DNA of 32,749 nucleotides, taken from assembly GCA_964636345.1 (NCBI GenBank), contig CAZWRL010000004.1, forward strand, positions 1 through 32,749, written 5' to 3'. A program made the translations under genes and the position numbers. Shown one piece after another: positions 1 through 5,782 of the stretch (within the stretch, counting starts at the first letter, position 1; every line of letters starts with the position of its first letter). The notes beneath the pieces were generated by a model. The model worked only from the letters and a program-made list of their open reading frames with translations, ran no database searches and was not told where the DNA came from. Source of the stretch: JBBTXJ01 sp964636345. Lineage in GTDB: Bacteria; Patescibacteriota; Patescibacteriia; Magasanikbacterales; JBBTXJ01.

Positions 1-2016
1 CTCAAACTCACCAAACCAAACGCATACCCCATTAAAACCTACAAAAAAGCGGAGACCGATCCCCTTTCGGCTATTACCAACCCTTTGAGCCAGCTTGAAG
101 AGGGCGACGCGGCGGTTATTCAGCTCACCGTTCGTTCGGCGCATAAAAAATGGCGGAGCGCGGGTGTAGCCATGGCCAAGCAAGCAACGCGTGGCGGGGG
201 CTTTGATAAAAAAAGCGGACTTGGCGGGCTGGGCTCCGAATTTGCCAAAGCGGCATTTGGCGGCGGTCAATCCTCACAACAGCAGAACACTCCACAACAA
301 CCAAAACAACTCACACAAATGGAGCAAGAATTGGTGCGCGGCATTGAAGAAAAGGCGAGCAAGGCCGGTATGGATGTGAATATCCGTATTGTGGTCTCGG
401 CAAGTGATGAACTGAAAAGCAAGCGGTATCTAGATAACATTGTAAACGCGTTTAGTCAGTATAATTTGTATCAATACGGCAACACGTTTGCCGCTGAAAT
501 CCCCAGCAATCAAAAAAATATTATCCGTGATTTTATCTACCGCAGTTTCAACGAGCGTCGCGGTTTTGTATTAAATACGGAAGAAATGGCAAGCATTTTC
601 CATTTTCCGCTTTCCATTACGGAAACGCCGGGCATCAAGTGGCTTGAAGCGCGTATCGCGCCACCGCCGGTTAATTTGCCTACGGAAGGACTGCGGCTCG
701 GACGCGTGCTCTATCGCGGCGAAGAAAAAGTGGTGTTTATGAAACGCCCGGATCGCCAGCGTCATTTTTATCTCATCGGCAAATCCGGTTCCGGTAAAAC
801 AACGCTGATGAAAAATTTGGCGTTCCAGGATATTAAAAACGGCGAGGGCGTGTGCATTATTGATCCGCACGGCGACTTTGCGGAAGAAGCGCTCGCGCAG
901 GTGCCGGAAACGCGGATTGACGACGTGATTTACTTCAACCCCAGCGACATTGAACGTCCCATGGGGCTGAACATGCTTGAAGCAAAACACGAGGACCAAA
1001 AGGATTTTTTGGTGCAAGAAATGGTGACTATTTTTTACCAATTGTTCCCGCCGGAAATGATTGGCCCCATGTTTGAACATAACATGCGGAACGCCATGCT
1101 GACGCTGATGGCGGACATAGAAAATCCGGGCACCATCGCGGAAATCCCACGCATATTTTCTGATGAGGAATTTGCGGCGCAGTGGGTGGCAAAAGTGACG
1201 GATCCGGTGGTGCGATTGTTTTGGGAAAAGGAAATGGCGCAGCAAACGGCCAACACGAAGGCGGAAATGCTTGGCTATTTGATTTCCAAAGTGGGTCGAT
1301 TTGTGGAAAACGCCATGTTGCGAAATATCATCGGACAATCGCATTCCGCCTTTGATTTCCGCGAGGTTATGGACCAAAAGAAAATTCTTATCGTGAATTT
1401 AGCCAAAGGAACCACGGGCGAAGTAAACGCCAACCTGCTGGGCATGATTTTGGTTGCCAAACTACAAATGGCCGCGCTGTCACGAGCAAATATTGAAGAA
1501 TCCAAGCGTCATGACTTTTATCTCTACATTGACGAATTCCAAAACTTCACCACCCCTTCCATCGCGACTATTTTGTCTGAAGCGCGTAAATATCGCTTGG
1601 ACTTGATTATCGGCCACCAGTATCTTGGTCAGCTTGCGGAAAAAGGCGATACCAAAATTCGCGATGCCGTGCTTGGCAACGTGGGCACGATTGCTTGTTA
1701 TCGCATTGGCCCCGAAGACGCGGAGGTGTTGGCAAAAGAATTTGCGCCGGTCTTCTCCGCTCATGACCTCATCAACGTTGAAAAATACACGGCCTACATT
1801 AAACTCTTGATTGACAGCACCGCCGCGCGGCCGTTTAATCTGCGCGTGGACAAGCCAGAAAAAGGAAACCAGGAACTCGCGGATGGCATCAAAGAACTGG
1901 TGCGGCTGAAATATGGCCGCGCTCGCCAATTGGTTGAAGCGGAAATTATGGAACGCACGCAACTGGGTGCGTCCGCGCCAACACCCGAACCGGAACTTGC
2001 AAAATCGGCATTGTGA
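1..2016 (+). CDS. VirD4/TraG-like type IV secretion ATPase, 5' truncated
   Basis: The reading frame is open to base 1 with no stop, so the gene begins outside the window; the TTG at 85 is internal and 671 residues are visible. It reads as a membrane-associated conjugation/type IV secretion ATPase of the VirD4/TraG/HerA class, which pumps DNA or protein through a secretion channel. Visible motifs are a Walker A P-loop (GKSGSGKTT, about residue 260 from the window edge), a DPHGDF segment just after it, and a Walker B-like YIDEFQNF about 250 residues later, followed by the HQYLGQL stretch usual for TraG-type proteins. A Gly/Gln-rich linker lies near residues 60-105, and the tail is Pro/Glu-rich. 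Such ATPases are common in Patescibacteria, often beside pilus or DNA-uptake genes. A hairpin terminator follows. The exact class (VirD4 coupling protein or VirB4) is inferred. Confidence 0.82.
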   Translation, partial: LKLTKPNAYPIKTYKKAETDPLSAITNPLSQLEEGDAAVIQLTVRSAHKKWRSAGVAMAKQATRGGGFDKKSGLGGLGSEFAKAAFGGGQSSQQQNTPQQPKQLTQMEQELVRGIEEKASKAGMDVNIRIVVSASDELKSKRYLDNIVNAFSQYNLYQYGNTFAAEIPSNQKNIIRDFIYRSFNERRGFVLNTEEMASIFHFPLSITETPGIKWLEARIAPPPVNLPTEGLRLGRVLYRGEEKVVFMKRPDRQRHFYLIGKSGSGKTTLMKNLAFQDIKNGEGVCIIDPHGDFAEEALAQVPETRIDDVIYFNPSDIERPMGLNMLEAKHEDQKDFLVQEMVTIFYQLFPPEMIGPMFEHNMRNAMLTLMADIENPGTIAEIPRIFSDEEFAAQWVAKVTDPVVRLFWEKEMAQQTANTKAEMLGYLISKVGRFVENAMLRNIIGQSHSAFDFREVMDQKKILIVNLAKGTTGEVNANLLGMILVAKLQMAALSRANIEESKRHDFYLYIDEFQNFTTPSIATILSEARKYRLDLIIGHQYLGQLAEKGDTKIRDAVLGNVGTIACYRIGPEDAEVLAKEFAPVFSAHDLINVEKYTAYIKLLIDSTAARPFNLRVDKPEKGNQELADGIKELVRLKYGRARQLVEAEIMERTQLGASAPTPEPELAKSAL

Positions 2017-2018
2017 TC

Positions 2019-2049
2019 TCATCCACACTCCGTCCACATTTCATCCACC
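2019..2049. repeat. three 9-mers iterated every 11 bp
   Basis: TCATCCACA, CCGTCCACA and TCATCCACC begin at 2019, 2030 and 2041, exactly 11 bp apart, so on one DNA face. They resemble the DnaA box TTATCCACA with one to three mismatches. They lie about 45-75 bp upstream of the predicted start of the 2095 transcript, the usual position for a regulator. A binding function is inference. Confidence 0.35.
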
Positions 2050-2055
2050 AAAAAG

Positions 2056-2079
2056 ATCCCGACAACACGGGATTTTTTT
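2056..2079 (+). terminator. rho-independent terminator after the secretion ATPase
   Basis: A 6-bp stem (ATCCCG / CGGGAT) with a 6-base loop is followed by seven Ts. It closes the ATPase transcript, and its 3' half is reused as the -35 region of the next promoter. Confidence 0.7.
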
Positions 2080-2087
2080 GGTATACT
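2059..2087 (+). promoter_or_regulatory. leaderless promoter of the 2095 gene
   Basis: CCGACA, 17 bp, TATACT; the -10 box ends 7 nt before the ATG at 2095. This places the transcript start on or next to the start codon. Confidence 0.6.
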
Positions 2088-2094
2088 TGCATGC

Positions 2095-2727
2095 ATGCAT
2101 GAACCAACATTAAAATCGCTTCAAGAAATTTTTGGGGCGCCAGCCGAAAAAACGGAGCGGCCACAAGAGACACTACAAGAACTGATTACGCAAACACGTG
2201 CGCTCCTCCATAAACTGGAACAACACATGGCGAGAAATCCAGTCCGGATTGCTTCGTCATATTCGCCCTTCGACTCCGCTTCGCTTCGCTCAGGGACAAA
2301 TATTCCTCGCACTGACGGCACGACGATTGACGGCGTTTTTGACGGCACGCAAATGATCGCAGATGATGGCGCCATCTATCCGGTCCCTGAAAATTATGCG
2401 TCAAAATCAAAATTACTTGAGGGCGATCTGCTACAACTCGTTACCACGTCTGATGGTCGCACGTACTTTAAACAGACGAGTCGCGTGCCGCGTCACGTCA
2501 AAAACGCGCGGCTGGAACATATTGAAGCCAGCCACGGATTTGCGCGAACGGACGACGGCAAGGGTTATCAAATTCTGTTGGCTCCCCTGCGTTTCTTCCG
2601 CGTCAATCCGGGCGAACAATTAACCATTGAAGTACCGGAGGCGGGAGGCATCTGGGCCGCGGTTGTTGGCAAAATTGAATCATGGTACACTAGCCAAACT
2701 TATGCCGGCACTGTACCGAACGTATAG
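2095..2727 (+). CDS. conserved-looking unknown protein upstream of dnaX
   Basis: A 210-aa soluble protein with no signal peptide or membrane segment. I do not recognise a named family. Residues 1-45 are helical and charged (possible short coiled coil). Residues about 78-120 form a compact segment with IDGVFDG, DGAIYPVP and YASKSKLLEGD motifs that looks like a small beta-barrel. The C-terminal third ends in an EVPEAGGIWAAVV segment. The start chosen is the ATG at 2095, 7 nt behind a TATACT box; two other ATGs at 2091 and 2099 are out of frame. The last 26 bases overlap dnaX, so the two are probably co-expressed and translationally linked, and a role near the replisome or recombination is a guess from position only. 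Residues around 57-67 are encoded by a dispersed hairpin repeat (2266-2295). Confidence 0.7.
   Translation: MHEPTLKSLQEIFGAPAEKTERPQETLQELITQTRALLHKLEQHMARNPVRIASSYSPFDSASLRSGTNIPRTDGTTIDGVFDGTQMIADDGAIYPVPENYASKSKLLEGDLLQLVTTSDGRTYFKQTSRVPRHVKNARLEHIEASHGFARTDDGKGYQILLAPLRFFRVNPGEQLTIEVPEAGGIWAAVVGKIESWYTSQTYAGTVPNV
2266..2295. repeat. CCCTTCGAC...GCTCAGGG dispersed hairpin repeat, copy 1
   Basis: A 30-bp unit starts CCCTTCGAC and ends GCTCAGGG with CGCTTC repeated inside. The same termini occur at 20329-20347. It lies in frame inside the 210-aa gene and adds roughly ten residues (SPFDSASLRSG). Confidence 0.6.
2663..2691 (+). promoter_or_regulatory. possible leaderless promoter of dnaX
   Basis: TTGTTG, 17 bp, TACACT, then 10 nt to the dnaX ATG at 2702. 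It lies inside the 3' end of the preceding gene, so dnaX may have its own promoter as well as readthrough. Confidence 0.45.
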
Positions 2728-4204
2728 ACCACAAACGTGGGGGGCGCTTGTAGGACAAGAAATCATTGCGCGTACGCTCCAAAACGAGATACGCACGGGC
2801 CGCATCGCCCATGCGTATTTGTTTTCCGGGCCGCGCGGCGTGGGGAAAACAACCACCGCGCGTCTCCTTGCGAAAACCGTGAACTGTACCGGCCGCGGCG
2901 AGAACGCAGAACCGGACAGCACGTGTGACGCATGCCGCGCTATTGGTGAAAATCGCGCGCTTGACATTATTGAACTTGACGCGGCCACCCATACCGGCAT
3001 TGACATGGTACGTGAAAACATTATTGAAAACGCCGCGGTGCGCCCCATGCAACTGACGTATAAGGTTTTTATCATTGACGAAGTACATCGCCTTTCTCCC
3101 AATTCCTTTGACGCGCTTTTGAAAACACTTGAAGAGCCCCCCGCTCATGCGATGTTTATTCTTGCCACCACCGAATTGCACAAGGTGCCGGAAACCATTA
3201 TCTCGCGCTGTCAGCGTTTTACGTTTCACCACATTGCGCCTGACGTCATGCGCGCGCGCCTTGAAGACATTGCGGCGCAGGAAAAGAAAACTGTTGAGGA
3301 CATCGTGCTTGAAACGATCATCGCGCGCTCCGGCGGCTGTATGCGTGACGCGGAAAGCATTCTGGATCAACTGTTTTCGCTTGGCGATACTATTGGTCCG
3401 GATGAGGCGAATCTCGTCCTGCCGCAATCGCAGGGCGCGCATGCCTATCCGTTTATTCGTATAATGCTTGCCGGCGATACCAAAACAGCGCTTGAAACCG
3501 TTAACCAACTGGTAACGCAGGGCGTATCGCTTGAACCGTTTAATCGCACGGTCATTGAGATTCTCCGCGCGCTTCTGGTGTCACGTTTCGCGCCCACCAT
3601 GACATTCCCCTATCTTGAGGGTTTTCAGCAAGAACGAGCCGCGCTCACGGAAACCGCGATGGCGCACACAACGGAGGCGCTCCAGGAAATGCTCACCGCG
3701 TTTTTGGAATCACTTCCCGCCTTAAAAAACACTTCGGTGCCGGCGCTCCCGCTTGAACTCGCCATCGTACGGATTGCCTCCGTAGTGAAAAAACCGGAGC
3801 AGATGCCTGCGCCCGCGTATCCGGCACCGCAAGAACCAAAAGAAAATCCAAGACACGAGTACCCAATTCTGACGCGCGAGCAGACAACCGAAATTCTAAA
3901 TCAGCTCACCGCGGACATGCAAAAAACAAATCCGTCGGTGGCGCTTATTTTGCGTAACACCAGCGCCGTGGGAAGCATGGGTGACGCATTTGTGCTTGAA
4001 GTTGCCTTTCCGCTCTATCACGATCAATTAATGGGAAACGGAAACCGCCGCTTGATTGAAACGCAATTATGTGCTAGAACAGGTACGCCGTGGAAATTGA
4101 CGTGCCGACTCGTGGATAAAGAAGCCGCGACGGAACTCAATACCGCGGAAGCAGGATCGCTTGCGGGAGAAATCGCCGCGGCATTTGGCGGTGAAGTGAG
4201 TTAA
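2702..4204 (+). CDS. dnaX: DNA polymerase III subunit gamma/tau
   Basis: Encodes the 500-aa clamp-loader ATPase that opens the sliding clamp during replication. MPALYRTYRPQTW is the canonical DnaX N-terminus and fixes the start at 2702, although the frame is open further upstream. Walker A is GPRGVGKT (residues 43-50), Walker B FIIDEVHR (about 123-130), and the SRC sensor sits at 168-170. The zinc module shows only three cysteines (62, 75, 78); the fourth usual Cys is replaced in the DSTCDAC segment. The AAA+ core and clamp-loader collar run to about residue 370. After a Pro-rich linker, a C-terminal domain (about 400-500) is shorter than the E. coli tau tail, consistent with a gamma-like protein. 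It overlaps the previous gene by 26 bp and ends 6 bp before tRNA-Gln. Confidence 0.95.
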   Translation: MPALYRTYRPQTWGALVGQEIIARTLQNEIRTGRIAHAYLFSGPRGVGKTTTARLLAKTVNCTGRGENAEPDSTCDACRAIGENRALDIIELDAATHTGIDMVRENIIENAAVRPMQLTYKVFIIDEVHRLSPNSFDALLKTLEEPPAHAMFILATTELHKVPETIISRCQRFTFHHIAPDVMRARLEDIAAQEKKTVEDIVLETIIARSGGCMRDAESILDQLFSLGDTIGPDEANLVLPQSQGAHAYPFIRIMLAGDTKTALETVNQLVTQGVSLEPFNRTVIEILRALLVSRFAPTMTFPYLEGFQQERAALTETAMAHTTEALQEMLTAFLESLPALKNTSVPALPLELAIVRIASVVKKPEQMPAPAYPAPQEPKENPRHEYPILTREQTTEILNQLTADMQKTNPSVALILRNTSAVGSMGDAFVLEVAFPLYHDQLMGNGNRRLIETQLCARTGTPWKLTCRLVDKEAATELNTAEAGSLAGEIAAAFGGEVS

Positions 4205-4210
4205 TATTAT

Positions 4211-4281
4211 TCGGGGCTCGTCTAATGGCAGGACTGCAGATTCTGGCTCTGCATATCGGGGTTCGAATCCCTGGCCCCGAG
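4211..4281 (+). tRNA. tRNA-Gln(CTG)
   Basis: Seven perfect acceptor pairs (TCGGGGC with GCCCCGA), D arm GTC/GAC, anticodon stem GCAGA/TCTGC around loop TTCTGGC (anticodon CTG), T loop TTCGAAT, discriminator G. CCA is not encoded. It starts 6 nt after the dnaX stop with no promoter of its own in the gap, so it is probably processed from the dnaX transcript. Confidence 0.93.
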
Positions 4282-4282
4282 C

Positions 4283-4313
4283 AAAAAATACCATCCCGAT
4301 CTATCGGGATGGT
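4283..4313 (-). terminator. terminator of the Nudix-like gene
   Basis: An 11-bp perfect stem (4290-4300 with 4303-4313, outer pairs ACCATCCC/GGGATGGT) is followed on the minus strand by a T-run at 4289-4283. It lies 10 bp past the stop of the gene at 4323 and also blocks convergent dnaX/tRNA transcription. Confidence 0.75.
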
Positions 4314-4322
4314 AAACGTATC

Positions 4323-5099
4323 CTAGAAATGTACTCCGGCGATGGCAAGCGCGGAGAGCGACAGCGCGTTATCCAGCTCGCCCGCGGTAACCAGATGACG
4401 GATGTCGGCGGGTGTTGCAAGCCAGGTGCCGCCAATCATTTCAAGATCCTCGGTATGCTGGCTTTCTACTCGCGCAATCTCCGCGTCCACCACATACTGC
4501 GCATGCGGGAAAAACGCGGGATTCGCGTTCACGCGGCCGGCAATCCGTGCGTTGCGAACAACGAAACCGCCTTCTTCCATTGCTTCAAGCTTTGCGCTTT
4601 TCAAAACGAACGTGGCGAGATCGCGTTCATCTGACGGCGGGGCAAGACCCTGTGGCAACTCCCAGCGCCACGCGCCAAGCGTCCTGAAAAGCTCGTCCCA
4701 CTTCCCCTGCTCTTCCAATTCCTTCACATACTGACCCGGCGTGGCGGCGATACGCTCGCCAATCAACCGCCAATTCTGCACCAGACCAACGCGTTCTCCG
4801 GAGCCTGCGCCAGCTCGGCTCGTCAGGGACCCAAACCGGCACACCACAATGGCGCCGGGGTTCTCAATCAGCACGGGCTGGTCATAAAGATCTTCAAGAC
4901 GCGCATCAATCATCTTCTGAACGACCGCACGCATGACGGCAAACCCCATGGGATTGATGATGCCACCATATCCATATACGGAAGATCGCCAACCAACGAG
5001 GGGTTTACCAAACACATTCTGGAGTGGCTCCGGTCGGCGCACATCCTTTAGCGCCAACAACCGTAACGCACCAGCACAATCAGTACGGAGTGCTACCAC
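4323..5099 (-). CDS. Nudix-like hydrolase
   Basis: A 258-aa soluble protein. Its middle has the outline of a Nudix box: WELPQG, then about 20 residues on LEAMEEGGF, which fits REUxEExGU with the Arg replaced by Leu while all three Glu remain. Nudix enzymes cleave nucleoside diphosphate-linked compounds; the substrate here is unknown, and the altered box leaves activity open. The flanking 90-residue N-terminal region is unrecognised. The start is GTG at 5099, picked because AAAGGAGGA (5105-5113) is a near-perfect Shine-Dalgarno site 5 nt upstream. An ATG at 5119 opens only an 8-codon frame that overlaps the GTG. The gene has its own TTGACA promoter behind the toxin gene, so it need not depend on the toxin-antitoxin operon. 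Confidence 0.6.
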   Translation of the reverse strand: MVALRTDCAGALRLLALKDVRRPEPLQNVFGKPLVGWRSSVYGYGGIINPMGFAVMRAVVQKMIDARLEDLYDQPVLIENPGAIVVCRFGSLTSRAGAGSGERVGLVQNWRLIGERIAATPGQYVKELEEQGKWDELFRTLGAWRWELPQGLAPPSDERDLATFVLKSAKLEAMEEGGFVVRNARIAGRVNANPAFFPHAQYVVDAEIARVESQHTEDLEMIGGTWLATPADIRHLVTAGELDNALSLSALAIAGVHF

Positions 5100-5129
5100 C
5101 TCGCTCCTCCTTTGCTCATGGCTACCAAA

Positions 5130-5158
5130 ACCCTACCACAGGCCTGTCTGGGTGTCAA
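5130..5158 (-). promoter_or_regulatory. promoter of the Nudix-like gene with palindrome in the spacer
   Basis: Minus strand TTGACA (5153-5158), 17 bp, TAGGGT (5130-5135). The spacer holds the perfect palindrome ACAGGCCTGT (5138-5147), where a repressor could block RNA polymerase. The -35 box overlaps the toxin stop codon. A leader of about 25 nt with a strong Shine-Dalgarno site follows. Confidence 0.6.
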
Positions 5159-5403
5159 TATAGATTTTTGTAGGTACTCTCATTACGCAATCTTACACTA
5201 TCTATCAAACATCCTCCGTCTTTCATATCACGATGAAATATAATTCTAAATCGCCCTACACGAAGTCGGTAAAATTCGGCATGGGCTATCTTTGTCACTG
5301 AGAACCCGCGGAGGTCGCCGCGGGCAAGTCGCGTAATCGCCTGCTCTAATTTCATGCGTTCCTTTCGGTCAACTTTCCGGAGCAATTTTTCAATCGCATC
5401 CAT
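5155..5403 (-). CDS. RelE/ParE-family toxin
   Basis: An 82-aa protein with the size and pattern of the RelE/ParE toxin fold: an N-terminal helical hairpin (MDAIEKLLRKVDRKERMKLE), LRGFSVTKI, then the core strand motif FYRLRVGRFRIIFHRD and a C-terminal VRLRNESTYKNL in place of the usual VxHRxxVY. RelE members cut mRNA in the ribosome and ParE members poison gyrase; the sequence alone does not tell which. The start ATG lies 3 nt after the antitoxin stop, the usual antitoxin-first order. The stop is TGA, inside the -35 box of the next promoter. Confidence 0.8.
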   Translation of the reverse strand: MDAIEKLLRKVDRKERMKLEQAITRLARGDLRGFSVTKIAHAEFYRLRVGRFRIIFHRDMKDGGCLIDSVRLRNESTYKNLY

Positions 5404-5406
5404 ACA

Positions 5407-5661
5407 CTAGAGGGAACGATTGATCCTGCGAAGCATCGCGAGAAAATCTTTTGCAGGGATCCCTTTACCCTTATTATCGCGAACCGCATCAAAAATCGTC
5501 GTGTACCTCTGCGCTTCTTCAATCTTTTTTAAATCAAGCGGTCTAATCTCAAGCACGTCCCCCATTACTTTAACAATAAAACGATCCGTGGTGACTCGCC
5601 GACGCCACGTAACGGGAAGGGTAATTTGACCCTTGCTGGTTGCCTTAACGATCGTAGTCAT
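5407..5661 (-). CDS. AbrB/SpoVT-type antitoxin
   Basis: An 84-aa protein starting MTTIVKATSKGQITLPVTWRR, the swapped-hairpin AbrB/SpoVT DNA-binding signature (xxxxGQITLPxxxR), followed by the FIVKVMGDVLEIRPLD strand pair. The C-terminal half is charged and probably the toxin-wrapping tail. Such antitoxins bind and autorepress their promoter. Pairing an AbrB-type antitoxin with a RelE-type toxin is seen elsewhere but is less common than RelB/RelE. No strong Shine-Dalgarno site precedes the ATG. Confidence 0.82.
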   Translation of the reverse strand: MTTIVKATSKGQITLPVTWRRRVTTDRFIVKVMGDVLEIRPLDLKKIEEAQRYTTIFDAVRDNKGKGIPAKDFLAMLRRINRSL

Positions 5662-5687
5662 ACGTTGTATAAAAATATTACATTCTT

Positions 5688-5716
5688 ACTTTATTACTTT
5701 CATAACACGCCGTCAA
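5688..5716 (-). promoter_or_regulatory. promoter of the toxin-antitoxin operon
   Basis: Minus strand TTGACG (5711-5716), 17 bp, TAAAGT (5688-5693), giving an AT-rich leader of about 20 nt before the antitoxin ATG at 5661. Confidence 0.5.
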
Positions 5717-5740
5717 GTGGATACCATTACGCTTAAACTA

Positions 5741-5769
5741 AAAGACCCCGGATAGCCGGGGCCTTTTTT
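5741..5769. terminator. bidirectional terminator after the surface protein gene
   Basis: A CCCCGG/CCGGGG stem with loop ATAG has Ts on the plus side (5764-5769) and TTTTAGTTT on the minus side. It ends the minus-strand gene at 5783 and separates it from the toxin-antitoxin operon. Confidence 0.7.
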
Positions 5770-5782
5770 GTCTCGCTATACG

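Noticed and set aside
571..1377. 268-aa open frame on the minus strand
   Set aside because: Antisense to the secretion ATPase, His/Arg/Phe-rich, no motif or start signal: a shadow of the real gene.
2690..3508. 272-aa open frame on the minus strand
   Set aside because: Antisense to dnaX, with low-complexity basic composition and no promoter.
4067..4294. 75-aa minus-strand frame across dnaX end and tRNA-Gln(CTG)
   Set aside because: A tRNA antisense shadow with no gene content, unlike the peptidase that truly reads into tRNA-Gln(TTG).
5093..5119. 8-codon upstream frame before the Nudix-like gene as a regulatory leader peptide
   Set aside because: Its codons simply cover the Shine-Dalgarno site; nothing else supports translation.
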